42,114 bases of DNA from Saprospiraceae bacterium (lineage in GTDB: Bacteria > Bacteroidota > Bacteroidia > Chitinophagales > Saprospiraceae). The DNA is taken from positions 1 to 42,114 of the forward strand of contig JABFRV010000112.1 of assembly GCA_013140975.1 (NCBI GenBank). Reading direction: 5' to 3'. A program made the position numbers and the translations under genes. Under the pieces are notes generated by a model. The model did no database searches. It was not told where the DNA came from and saw only the letters and a program-made list of their open reading frames with translations. Shown here in pieces: positions 24,464-33,120 of this stretch. The stretch's first letter is position 1. Every line of letters starts with the position of its first letter.

Positions 24464-25519
24464 CTGACTAAACTTATCCAAATTCTTTTAAGTCCTTTTT
24501 CATTGATATACGGTTTATTCGTAAGCTTATATCAAGCACAGTACATATCAGGAATTACCAAATCGTTCTCTTTCAACATTCCTGTAATAACAATTGGGAA
24601 TCTATCTGTTGGTGGAACTGGAAAATCTCCACATGTTGAGTTCTTAATTCGTCACCTAAAAGATTTTATTCATCCTGCTGTCCTAAGCCGAGGTTATAGA
24701 AGAAAAACATATGGCCATATTGACGTAAGCATAAACCAAAATTCTCATGAAGTTGGCGATGAGCCATTACAAATGAAATTAAAATTTCCGGATATTGCTA
24801 TTGCTGTGAATAAAAATAGGTCAATTGGAATTCCAAGATTAATAAAAGATCATCCGGAGACCCAGGTTATTATCCTAGATGATGCGTATCAACATCTCGC
24901 TGTTAAGCCATATTTAAATATTTTATTAACTGAATATACTAATCCATTTTCTAAGGATTATTTACTCCCCAGTGGAAGATTAAGAGAGTGGAGATTCGGA
25001 CATCAAAGAGCGCAAATAGTTGTTGTAACTAAATGTCCGCATGAACCTGATGAAGCTGAAAAAAATAAATGGAGAAATGAGCTTAAACTCAAAGCTGATC
25101 AAAAGCTATTCTTCTCTCGAATTAGTTATGGTACGCCCTACAATATTTTCAAAAAAGACAATGAATATATATTAACTGAATCTTCTCAAGTCATATTAGT
25201 TTCGGCAATTGCTCAATCGGATTACCTCAATGATTACGTCTTTCCGAGAGTTGGTTCACTTACAGACTATAGCTATGAAGATCATCATTACTTTAGCTCG
25301 GATGAGATTCTTAAAATGATTAATAAATACAAAAGCATTCAACACCACAATAAAATTCTCTTAACGACTGAAAAAGATGCAACTCGTTTAAGTCTTTTTA
25401 GGCAGTTCTTTGATGAACACAAAATACCTGTGTTTGCAATTCCAATAACGGTTGAATTTTACGAGCAGGATCTTTTTATCAATACAATTAAAAATTATTT
25501 ATTAGAATTTAAGGCATGA
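24464..25519 (+). CDS. lpxK: Tetraacyldisaccharide 4'-kinase
   Basis: Inner-membrane kinase that phosphorylates the 4' position of the lipid A disaccharide, the penultimate core step of lipid A synthesis. The Walker A motif is in GNLSVGGTGKSPHVEFLI, followed by SRGYRRKT and ILDDAYQHLAVKPYLNI, all hallmark LpxK stretches. A TTG at 24503 would begin at IYGLF, but the conserved membrane-anchor segment LLSPFSLIYG continues upstream in the same frame. A stop at 24446 bounds it. No ATG, GTG or TTG exists in between; CTG at 24464 is the best candidate and gives MTKLIQILLSPF, 351 residues. ATC or ATT codons at 24476 or 24482 are alternatives. It overlaps the next gene by 4 bases. Confidence 0.92.
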   Translation: MTKLIQILLSPFSLIYGLFVSLYQAQYISGITKSFSFNIPVITIGNLSVGGTGKSPHVEFLIRHLKDFIHPAVLSRGYRRKTYGHIDVSINQNSHEVGDEPLQMKLKFPDIAIAVNKNRSIGIPRLIKDHPETQVIILDDAYQHLAVKPYLNILLTEYTNPFSKDYLLPSGRLREWRFGHQRAQIVVVTKCPHEPDEAEKNKWRNELKLKADQKLFFSRISYGTPYNIFKKDNEYILTESSQVILVSAIAQSDYLNDYVFPRVGSLTDYSYEDHHYFSSDEILKMINKYKSIQHHNKILLTTEKDATRLSLFRQFFDEHKIPVFAIPITVEFYEQDLFINTIKNYLLEFKA

Positions 25520-27144
25520 GAATTTTATTTTTCATAATTCTAAACTTCTCGTGGTTTCAACACCTTGTGTCACAAGGAAACGTATTGCGTATTTATGAAG
25601 ATGAATATAATACTTTAATTAAGGATGAAATTCAAAGCAAGCGAAGTCATATGCAACATTCGGACTTGCAACCGTTTTATCAACATAGATTATCGTGGGA
25701 TGAAATTCAAAATCGCAAATTAATTCGAGATAATTATGAATACTACAAATTTAACTCAGATAGCATAGCATTTCAATCCAGAAAATTTTTAAAATATTTT
25801 TTTACGCATCCCGGTCATTTTTACTCTCAATATGGTAAACATTATTATTTTACGATAGACCCCATTCTTAATTTTTCAGCTGGAAAAGAAGATTCCAGAA
25901 ATCTGATTCACAACATGAGAGGCTTTTCTTTAAAAGCTGGAATCGATAATAAAATTTTTATTTATAGCAATCTTTATGAATCACAGATCGCACCTTATTC
26001 CTATGTCGATCAATATGCCAATTTATATAAAGCTATCCCTGGAGCTGGATTCGTTAAAAATTACACAAGCTCAATATTCAATCTAAAGAATGGTTTTGAT
26101 TATCTGATTGCAGAAGGTGGTTTAACATTTCGGGCAAGTAAGCATGTTGATATCTCACTTGCACATAGTAGAAATTCAATTGGTCAAGGCATTCGATCTC
26201 TATTGCTATCAGATTTCAGTGCTCCGCAGTTTAACTTAAAAATTAATACGTATCTGGGCAGATGGAATTATCAGAATATATTTTCAGAGCTTTCCTCAGA
26301 AACCCGATTTATCAATGATATAGATCATTTACTTGAAAAAAAATATTCTGCAACGCACTACCTTTCCTGTAATATAAGCAAAAACTGGAATGTAGGTATT
26401 TTTGAATCCGTTGTATTTAATCGTAAAAAGAGTTTTGAATTACAGTACCTGAATCCGATAATATTATATCGGGCAATTGAACAAGCTGTTGGAAGTCCTG
26501 ACAATGTATTAATTGGATTAAATTCTCATATCGATATTCTCAAAAAAGTAAGAATCTATGGTCAGGTAATGTTGGATGAATTTGTTCTGAATAAATTATT
26601 GAAAAACGAAGGATGGTGGGCCAATAAATACGGATTCCAATTTGGTTTGGTTTACCCGGAATTTATTGGAATCAAAAATCTATTTTTACAAATGGAGTAT
26701 AATTATGTTCGACCTTATACATACTCTTATTCTGATAGCTTAGCAAGTTATTCTCACTTTCATCAATCACTCGCTCATCCACTGGGATCTAACTTTCACG
26801 AAGGTATTGGAAAGATCAATTATCAATTCAATTCCAAATTAAGTTTTCAATGTAATTTTTTATTATATAAGAAAGGATTAGATACCGATACAACCAACTG
26901 GGGTGGCAATATTCTTAAACCAAATTCAAGTCGAGAACAAGATCTCGGAAACAAAACAACGCAAGGGCTTAATTCCGCCGTACGTCAAATAACATTCAAT
27001 GTTTCCTATGAATTATTTCCAAGATTCTGGATTGATTTAGGAACAGGAATCAGAATCAATAAAATTGAATCAGAATTTAATAATTCAAAGTGGTTACAAC
27101 TGGGACTTCGAATGAATGTAAATAAAACCAGATTTGACTTATAA
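25516..27144 (+). CDS. Outer-membrane beta-barrel protein, Wzi/RemB-like
   Basis: Predicted outer-membrane protein of 542 residues. A signal peptide (about 1-19, ending HLVSQG) precedes a soluble part (about 20-110) and a long barrel region of alternating strands with many aromatic residues. Examples are GRWNYQNIFSELSSETRFI and LFLQMEYNYVRPYTYSY. The overall look, with SHFHQSLAHPLGSNFHE in the last third, matches the capsule-assembly Wzi family and the Flavobacterium gliding adhesin-associated RemB. I cannot choose between these. It starts in an ATGA overlap with lpxK, so an envelope role is likely. A role in anchoring surface polysaccharide is inference. Confidence 0.6.
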   Translation: MRILFFIILNFSWFQHLVSQGNVLRIYEDEYNTLIKDEIQSKRSHMQHSDLQPFYQHRLSWDEIQNRKLIRDNYEYYKFNSDSIAFQSRKFLKYFFTHPGHFYSQYGKHYYFTIDPILNFSAGKEDSRNLIHNMRGFSLKAGIDNKIFIYSNLYESQIAPYSYVDQYANLYKAIPGAGFVKNYTSSIFNLKNGFDYLIAEGGLTFRASKHVDISLAHSRNSIGQGIRSLLLSDFSAPQFNLKINTYLGRWNYQNIFSELSSETRFINDIDHLLEKKYSATHYLSCNISKNWNVGIFESVVFNRKKSFELQYLNPIILYRAIEQAVGSPDNVLIGLNSHIDILKKVRIYGQVMLDEFVLNKLLKNEGWWANKYGFQFGLVYPEFIGIKNLFLQMEYNYVRPYTYSYSDSLASYSHFHQSLAHPLGSNFHEGIGKINYQFNSKLSFQCNFLLYKKGLDTDTTNWGGNILKPNSSREQDLGNKTTQGLNSAVRQITFNVSYELFPRFWIDLGTGIRINKIESEFNNSKWLQLGLRMNVNKTRFDL

Positions 27145-27254
27145 TATCGCTCGATCGATATTTATATTGATTCAATAAAAGATAAAAAATTATTTTCCTT
27201 ATACTTCATGCCTCAAAATACTTTTTTAATTTTTGAATCAGAATTTACGAAGAC

Positions 27255-27285
27255 AAAAAAACCTTATTTACGATAAACTATAAGG
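27255..27285 (-). terminator. Rho-independent terminator of the parC-murA operon
   Basis: The minus strand has CCTTA/TAAGG (27281-27285 with 27262-27266) with an inner TTTA/TAAA stem around TCG, then seven T (complement of 27255-27261). It sits 48 bases downstream of the murA stop. A second weak dyad AATATCG/CGATATT (27143-27162) lies at the end of the convergent Wzi-like gene. Confidence 0.75.
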
Positions 27286-27332
27286 CTAAAACTTCGAGCA
27301 TCAATTAAGGATAACCAATTAAACGGTTCGCT

Positions 27333-28646
27333 TTACGTTCTTGTAATATCTGCACCTATTGACCGTAATCTTTCGTCTATTCTTTCATATCCACGATCGA
27401 TCTGATGAATTGAATGTATAGTACTCTTTCCATTGGCAGACAATGCTGCAATTAATAAAGCTACTCCTGCGCGAATATCAGGAGAAGTCATTTCAATTCC
27501 ACGAAGAGTATATTTTCTATTTAGGCCATTAACTGCTGCACGATGAGGATCACATAAGATAATTTGTGCTCCCATGTCAATTAACTTATCAACAAAAAAG
27601 AGTCTGCTTTCAAACATTTTCTGATGTATCAATACATTTCCTTTTGCTTGAATAGCCATTACCAACAATGCACTCATAAGATCGGGTGTAAATCCCGGCC
27701 AGGGTGCATCATAAATTGTCATAATTGAACCGTCCATAAAACTTTGAATTTCATATTCTGATTGCTCAGGAATAAAAATGTCATCATTCTGGACTTCAAA
27801 CTTTAGGCCCATTCTTTCAAAGACAAATGGTATGATTCCTAATTGGTCATATCGTACATCTTTGATTCGAATCTCTGATTGTGTCATTGCTGCAAGACTC
27901 ATAAAGCTTCCAATTTCAATCATATCCGGCAGCAACTCGTGAGAGGTTCCATGTAAAGAATCTACTCCTTCAATCGTTAAAAGGTTAGAACCAATACCCT
28001 GAATTTTTGCTCCCATTCTATTCAACATTTTACACAGCTGCTGAAGATATGGTTCGCAAGCAGCATTATATATTGTAGTTGTTCCGGAGGCCAACACGGA
28101 AGCCATGATAACATTGGCTGTTCCGGTAACTGAAATTTCATCCATAAGGATGTATGTTCCCTGCAATTTGTCTGCCGTTATATTATAAACGCTTTCATTT
28201 TCATTAAAATTAAATTGTGCGCCTAATTTCTGTAAACCCAAAAAATGTGTATCTAATCTTCTACGTCCGATTTTATCTCCACCAGGTTTAGGCAACATCG
28301 CTCTTTTGTATCTTGCCAATATGGGTGCGAGCAACATTACTGAGCCACGTATTTTTCTGGCATTGGAATGAAATTCATTCGATCCAAAAAAATTTAGATC
28401 AATTTCTTCAGCTTTGAATTTGTATTTATGCGAATCTATTCGCTCAACATTTACTCCAAGACCCTTAATTAAATCAATTAAATGAATAATATCAAGAATA
28501 TCCGGAACATTCGTAATCGTAACTTCTTCCTTTGTTAATAGCACCGCACATAAAATTTGCAATGCTTCATTTTTCGCGCCTTGGGGTGTAAGAGTACCTT
28601 TTAATTTTCTACCACCGTTAACTATAAAACTATCTCCGTTTATCAT
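27333..28646 (-). CDS. murA: UDP-N-acetylglucosamine 1-carboxyvinyltransferase, Asp in place of active-site Cys
   Basis: First committed enzyme of peptidoglycan precursor synthesis: adds enolpyruvate from PEP to UDP-GlcNAc in the cytoplasm. It has 437 residues. GAKNEALQIL near residue 24 carries the substrate-binding Lys-Asn, and ARKIRGSVMLLAPILAR precedes the catalytic loop. The loop reads PGGDKIGRRRLDTHF. D124 occupies the position of E. coli Cys115, the residue alkylated by fosfomycin; Asp variants remain active in known enzymes but resist the drug. TSPDIRAGVALLIAAL and the YERIDERLRSIGA end are normal. It lies 11 bases behind the parC-type gene and ends at a clear terminator. Confidence 0.95.
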   Translation of the reverse strand: MINGDSFIVNGGRKLKGTLTPQGAKNEALQILCAVLLTKEEVTITNVPDILDIIHLIDLIKGLGVNVERIDSHKYKFKAEEIDLNFFGSNEFHSNARKIRGSVMLLAPILARYKRAMLPKPGGDKIGRRRLDTHFLGLQKLGAQFNFNENESVYNITADKLQGTYILMDEISVTGTANVIMASVLASGTTTIYNAACEPYLQQLCKMLNRMGAKIQGIGSNLLTIEGVDSLHGTSHELLPDMIEIGSFMSLAAMTQSEIRIKDVRYDQLGIIPFVFERMGLKFEVQNDDIFIPEQSEYEIQSFMDGSIMTIYDAPWPGFTPDLMSALLVMAIQAKGNVLIHQKMFESRLFFVDKLIDMGAQIILCDPHRAAVNGLNRKYTLRGIEMTSPDIRAGVALLIAALSANGKSTIHSIHQIDRGYERIDERLRSIGADITRT

Positions 28647-28657
28647 TTTTTTAAATC

Positions 28658-31234
28658 TTAATCATCAAATTCTATGGTGTCTCCAACTTTCACTCCCTTC
28701 TTCGATACACTAGCACTTTGATCAATGACACTTACTAACGGAAGTGCTTCAATCTTGTTTCCAATGGCTTTCCATCCTTTTATATCAACAAAATCATTTA
28801 GTGTAATGATTTCTTCAATCTTCTCTTTCTTTTGTTTGTATGAAAATAAAACTTCAGGATTTTTGTGATTGCTTATATAATACAATTTAGAATCTTTGTT
28901 TTCAGAAATAAAGGTGAATTTCTGATTCAATGAAGTTGTTTCAATTTTAAACCTCTTTGCCATTGACCACCTCTTCTCACCTTCAAAGTAAATACATGAG
29001 AACACATCTTCTTCTCTAAATTTGTCGATGAGCACAAGATCTTCATACGAATATCTGTTATTTAAATCGTATTCCGTAATTTCATAAGTACCATTTTTGT
29101 AAAAGGCAATTATTTTTTCGCCCCGATTGATTCCACCAATAAATTTACCACGGCCTTCACTATTGAATCTGCCGGTATTCTCATCGTACCAAACTTGTTG
29201 TGCGCCAATAGTTGATTTTCCTTTTTCTTTTAATGACACTTTACGAACTGGATACTTTGTAACAGTGTTTCCTAAAGAAGAACGTCCTTTGATTTCTAAT
29301 TCTGAAAAATTGAAGTCAAAATTCTTAATTCGTGCAGTACATCCTGAAGATAATTGAATTGTAACAATTTCTGCTTCACCTTCCGGATTCGCACTTAAAT
29401 ATAATGTTTTGGATTTAGCATGACCTTTGGACAGATCATATTCCTTATCGCGTGTAACACCGGTGACATTAAATCTTTTAGCCATTGTTTTTCCTGTCTC
29501 GCCGTCAACATATATCATGTTGTAAGTGGTACGTTCATCTGCTTTTTTCCATACATCAACATGAAGTATGTCTTTCCCTACAAAAGTTTTTTCAGCGATA
29601 CGACTAACAATCATCTTGGCATCACCGCGGAAAACAATGATATCATCCAATTCAGAACAGTCTTTTATAAATTCGTCTTTTCTAATTCCAAATCCAATAA
29701 ACCCATCCGCACGATTCACATAAAGCTTGGAATTATTAGCCATTACCTGTACTGCCTGTACCGATTCTATTTCAGTTATTCTAGTGCGCCTTTCTTTTCC
29801 TGCTCCGTATTTAAGCAATAAATTTTCATAATATCGAATAGTGAAGTCATTCAGATTATCAAGATAACTCTGCGTTTCTTTGATCTCTGATTCTAATTTT
29901 TTTAGATTTTCGTCAGTTTGAAATTTATTATACTTTGAGATCTTTTTTATTTTAATCTCTGTAAGGAAAGTAATATCATCTAAAGTAATATCTCTATTTA
30001 ATTTAATTCTACCATCGTCAGATTTTGCTTTGTCTTTAGGAGTAGCTACATATTTTCGAAGACCCTTATCAATTGCTTCTATTACCTGATCCCAGTTCGT
30101 ACATTCTTCAATGTCCCGATATATTCTTTTCTCTATAAATATTTTTTCCAAAGATGTCAGATGCCATTTTTCAAGCAACTCATCTTTTTTAATTTTTAGT
30201 TCAAGACCTAAAAGAATCTTAGTATTCTCAGTTGCGATACGCAGAATATCCTGCACGGATAAAAATAAGGGTTTGTTGTCAACAATGACACATGCATTCG
30301 TGGAAATTGAAACTTCACAATTGGTAAAAGCGTATAACGCGTCAATTGAAACCTCTGGAGATACACCGGGTTGAAGTTCAATTCTTATTTCTACATCTTT
30401 TGCAGTATTGTCTGTAACCTGTTTGATTTTTATCTTTCCCTTCTCCGAAGCTTTGACAATTGATTCGATTAATGATGTTGTAGTTACGGAAAATGGAAGC
30501 TCTCTAATTACAAGGGTTTTCTTGTCTTCAATTTCAACTTGAGCACGTACTTTAACTTTTCCCCCGCGCTTACCTTGCTCATATTCTGATACATCTATTA
30601 TTCCTCCGGTTTCGAAGTCAGGATAAATTTTAACTCTAGTCCCTTTTAAATAATTTATGGACGCTTTTACTAGTTCGATAAAGTTATGTGGAAGAATTTT
30701 AGTCGCGAGTCCAACTGCAATTCCTTCAACTCCTTGTGCAAGTAGTAAAGGAAATTTCATAGGAAGCGATACCGGTTCTTTATTCCTACCATCATAAGAT
30801 AATTGCCAGTCAGTTGTCTGTTTATTAAAAGCAACTTCAAGAGCAAACTTGGTTAATCTTGCTTCGATATATCTTGGAGCGGCAGCAGAATCACCGGTAC
30901 GATAATCACCCCAATTTCCCTGTGTATCGATCATCAGGTTTTTCTGCCCCAGATTCACTAAGGCTTCATTAATTGCTGCATCACCGTGAGGATGATATTG
31001 CATAGTGTGACCGATCAGATTAGCGACCTTATGATATCGGCCATCTTCCTTTTCATACATACTGTGAAGAATTCTTCTCTGCACAGGTTTTAGTCCATCG
31101 GAAATAGCTGGAACTGCTCTTTCGAGAATTACATAGGAAGCGTAATCCAAGAAGTAATCCTGGTACATTCCATCCAATGTAATGATGTGATCTTCAGAAT
31201 GTATTTCTGGTTGAGTAAGCTTTGGCTTTTTCAT
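28658..31234 (-). CDS. parC: Type II topoisomerase subunit A (topoisomerase IV ParC type)
   Basis: DNA breakage-reunion subunit that decatenates chromosomes with its ATPase partner ParE (not in the window). It has 858 residues: the winged-helix/tower part holds SDGLKPVQRRILHSMYE and the catalytic Tyr122 in AAAPRYIEARL. The C-terminal half is a beta-pinwheel of repeated blades (FRGDAKMIVSRIAEK; YVDGETGKTMAKRFN). The quinolone-resistance region reads HPHGDAAINEALV: the usual Ser is A86, while E90 keeps the acidic position typical of ParC. The GyrA-box QRRGGKG is not seen in the tail, which supports ParC over GyrA. It is the first gene of a two-gene operon with murA. Confidence 0.9.
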   Translation of the reverse strand: MKKPKLTQPEIHSEDHIITLDGMYQDYFLDYASYVILERAVPAISDGLKPVQRRILHSMYEKEDGRYHKVANLIGHTMQYHPHGDAAINEALVNLGQKNLMIDTQGNWGDYRTGDSAAAPRYIEARLTKFALEVAFNKQTTDWQLSYDGRNKEPVSLPMKFPLLLAQGVEGIAVGLATKILPHNFIELVKASINYLKGTRVKIYPDFETGGIIDVSEYEQGKRGGKVKVRAQVEIEDKKTLVIRELPFSVTTTSLIESIVKASEKGKIKIKQVTDNTAKDVEIRIELQPGVSPEVSIDALYAFTNCEVSISTNACVIVDNKPLFLSVQDILRIATENTKILLGLELKIKKDELLEKWHLTSLEKIFIEKRIYRDIEECTNWDQVIEAIDKGLRKYVATPKDKAKSDDGRIKLNRDITLDDITFLTEIKIKKISKYNKFQTDENLKKLESEIKETQSYLDNLNDFTIRYYENLLLKYGAGKERRTRITEIESVQAVQVMANNSKLYVNRADGFIGFGIRKDEFIKDCSELDDIIVFRGDAKMIVSRIAEKTFVGKDILHVDVWKKADERTTYNMIYVDGETGKTMAKRFNVTGVTRDKEYDLSKGHAKSKTLYLSANPEGEAEIVTIQLSSGCTARIKNFDFNFSELEIKGRSSLGNTVTKYPVRKVSLKEKGKSTIGAQQVWYDENTGRFNSEGRGKFIGGINRGEKIIAFYKNGTYEITEYDLNNRYSYEDLVLIDKFREEDVFSCIYFEGEKRWSMAKRFKIETTSLNQKFTFISENKDSKLYYISNHKNPEVLFSYKQKKEKIEEIITLNDFVDIKGWKAIGNKIEALPLVSVIDQSASVSKKGVKVGDTIEFDD

Positions 31235-31247
31235 TGTTAAACAGCCA

Positions 31248-31255
31248 CAAAATTA
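31248..31255 (-). promoter_or_regulatory. Probable -7 box of parC-murA operon
   Basis: The minus strand reads TAATTTTG, exact TAnnTTTG, 13 bases before the ATG at 31234. No -33 element was clear in the AT-rich upstream stretch. Confidence 0.45.
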
Positions 31256-31382
31256 ACAAAAAACCCATCATATTATAAAAAAATATTATATAAAGAGTAG
31301 AAGGTTTCCGAGAATATAAATGAGGGATATAGGCATTTGGTGAGATGATTTTATTATTTAGATAACTTATGGCTAGAATTTA

Positions 31383-31474
31383 TTAACCCATCCCAGACTT
31401 TTCTTAACCCATCCCTGCCCTTCCCTTTTCAAGAATGGTTGGGGATGGGTTAACCCCAACAACTCATAACCCAT
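31383..31474. repeat. Cluster of TTAACCCATCCC repeats with inverted copy
   Basis: In the 379-base intergenic region (31235-31613), TTAACCCATCCC occurs at 31383-31394 and 31404-31415. Its exact reverse complement GGGATGGGTTAA is at 31442-31453, and a shortened TAACCCAT is at 31467-31474. The second and third copies form a 12-bp stem with a 26-base loop. No gene is seen here; the remaining sequence is AT-rich and unremarkable. It may be a small dispersed palindromic element or a regulatory RNA hairpin. Confidence 0.75.
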
Positions 31475-31613
31475 ACAACCAATTCGATCTGCATTTTTTA
31501 TCTGAAGATTCATTTTAACTCTAGCTAAACCATTAGGTTAAATTGTTCTTAAGACTGATTTTTACTTTAATCCTGTTTTCGTTTCCGCAGTCTTAAGATT
31601 AAAATTATTAAAA

Positions 31614-31922
31614 ATGAAAAAGAATATCTTATTAGGTTTATCAATTGCACTTCTAACTATGGCCGGAATCTCTGCACAATATGTTCATAAAGCTCATGAT
31701 GTACAAAGAATAAGACACGGAATCAGGACAGGTGAATTAAATCGCACTGAAGTCAGGGAGCTCCGAAGAGAAAACAAAAAAATAATGATTGCTAAACAAA
31801 GAGCCTCAGCAGATGGAAAAATTACCAGAAAAGAAGCTCGCCGAATCTCAAAGATGGAAAGAAAATTGGATCGCACGATATATTCGCAAAAGCATGATTG
31901 TCAAAGAGCATGCAGAAGATAA
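31614..31922 (+). CDS. Small basic secreted protein
   Basis: Exported protein of 102 residues, function unknown. The signal peptide is MKKNILLGLSIALLTMAGIS with cleavage near SAQ. The mature part is very rich in Arg, Lys and Glu and appears as two related helical units: RHGIRTGELNRTEVRELRRE and a second unit containing ADGKITRKEARRISKMERK. The ADGKITRKE core looks like a loop often seen in short Bacteroidota and gammaproteobacterial secreted proteins with the pattern GELT-x-E ... ADGxxTxxE. An EF-hand-like ion-binding turn is possible but unproven. It ends in HDCQRACRR with two Cys. The gene stands alone and is followed by a strong terminator, so it is probably a separately expressed unit. 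Confidence 0.75.
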   Translation: MKKNILLGLSIALLTMAGISAQYVHKAHDVQRIRHGIRTGELNRTEVRELRRENKKIMIAKQRASADGKITRKEARRISKMERKLDRTIYSQKHDCQRACRR

Positions 31923-31943
31923 TTGATTTAGGTAAATAGCTTT

Positions 31944-31978
31944 GGCCTTGATGGAAGAGATTTCGTCAGGGCCTTTTT
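31944..31978 (+). terminator. Rho-independent terminator after small secreted protein
   Basis: GGCCTTGA (31944-31951) pairs with TCAGGGCC (31966-31973) with one G-T wobble and a 14-base loop, and is followed by TTTTT. It lies 22 bases after the stop codon. Confidence 0.85.
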
Positions 31979-32077
31979 AATTTCTGTCGATAAATTGTTG
32001 AAATAATTACCCGAAAGGAACTTGATTATTGCTTTCTTTGTTGTGTCAATCAAATTTTAATCAATAAATTACAAAAA

Positions 32078-32665
32078 ATGTCAAGCAATTTATCACGTTT
32101 AATATGGGGAATCATCTTGGTTCTTCTCTTCTTTGTAGGTTGCAGTAACTACAATGGATTCGTTACAAAAAATAATGAAGTAACCGGTGCATGGGCCAAT
32201 GTTCAGTCTGCCTATCAAAGACGTGCAGATCTTATTCCGAATCTTGTTAACACAGTTAAAGGCTATGCTGATTTTGAACAAAGTACAATTATTGCAGTAA
32301 CTGAAGCCAGAGCAAAAGCAACAAGCATGACAATCGACCCTTCCAAAGCAACACCGGAACAAATCTCTGATTTTCAAAGCAATCAGTCAGCATTAGGTTC
32401 TGCGATCGGACGTCTACTTGCTGTCGCTGAAAGATATCCTGACTTAAAAGCCAATCAGGGATTTTTGGAATTGCAATCTCAGTTAGAAGGTACTGAAAAT
32501 AGAATCAAGACTGAAAGAGATAAGTATAACTCTACGGTAAAGGATTTCAACAATGCAGTTCAGAAATTTCCTGGTGTTCTTTTTGCCAAAGTATTTGGAT
32601 TTGGATCTAAAGGAATGTTTGAAGCAGATAAGGGAACTGATAAAGCTCCTGAAGTTAAATTTTAA
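32078..32665 (+). CDS. lemA: LemA family protein
   Basis: Membrane-tethered helical protein of 195 residues. An N-terminal hydrophobic segment (about 8-22) ends in FFVGC, so it may be a lipoprotein anchor rather than a true transmembrane helix. The body has the family signatures VTGAWANVQSAYQRRADLIP and NLVNTVKGYADFE, then a long helix and TERDKYNSTVKDFNNAVQKFP near the C terminus. LemA function is not established. It is followed after 20 bases by two TPM-domain genes, the common Bacteroidota lemA-TPM-TPM operon, which suggests that the three products act together at the envelope. Confidence 0.93.
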   Translation: MSSNLSRLIWGIILVLLFFVGCSNYNGFVTKNNEVTGAWANVQSAYQRRADLIPNLVNTVKGYADFEQSTIIAVTEARAKATSMTIDPSKATPEQISDFQSNQSALGSAIGRLLAVAERYPDLKANQGFLELQSQLEGTENRIKTERDKYNSTVKDFNNAVQKFPGVLFAKVFGFGSKGMFEADKGTDKAPEVKF

Positions 32666-32685
32666 TTTTCTTTTAATATAAATCT

Positions 32686-33120
32686 ATGTACCGGTTCTTC
32701 AGTAAGGCAGAAGAGGATATTATCATTCGCGCCATACGCAGGGTTGAAAAAAACAGTGAATGTGAGTTTCGGGTACACGTAGATTTTGCAGACCCTCATG
32801 TCTCACCAATTGATGCCGCGATTAAAGCATTCAATAAACTTCAGATGCAATATACGCGATACCGCAATGGCGTACTCATTCTTATTCTACCGGAAAGGAA
32901 TGAATACGCCATTATAGGTGATATAGGAATTAATTCAAAAGTTTCATCTCATTATTGGAATGATGTATATGATCTTATGAAAGCATATTATGTAGATGGA
33001 AGATATGTACTTGGAACTGTTGAAGCAATCGAAATGATAGGATTGGAACTTGTCAAATATTTCCCCTCAGAAAGGGATCATAATGAATTACCGGATGAAA
33101 TTAGTTACACTAGGAAATAA
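32686..33120 (+). CDS. TPM-domain protein, soluble
   Basis: Protein of 144 residues made almost entirely of one TPM domain (the fold named after TLP18.3, Psb32 and MOLO-1). It has no signal peptide or membrane segment. Landmarks are AIRRVEKNSECEFRVHVDFA at the start, NGVLILILPERNEYAIIGDIGI in the centre and an ending around YFPSERDH. Domain relatives have been tied to acid phosphatase activity and photosystem repair, but bacterial roles are unclear. It sits between lemA and a larger exported TPM protein, and its 3' end overlaps that gene's start by 38 bases, so the three genes are clearly one operon. Confidence 0.88.
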   Translation: MYRFFSKAEEDIIIRAIRRVEKNSECEFRVHVDFADPHVSPIDAAIKAFNKLQMQYTRYRNGVLILILPERNEYAIIGDIGINSKVSSHYWNDVYDLMKAYYVDGRYVLGTVEAIEMIGLELVKYFPSERDHNELPDEISYTRK

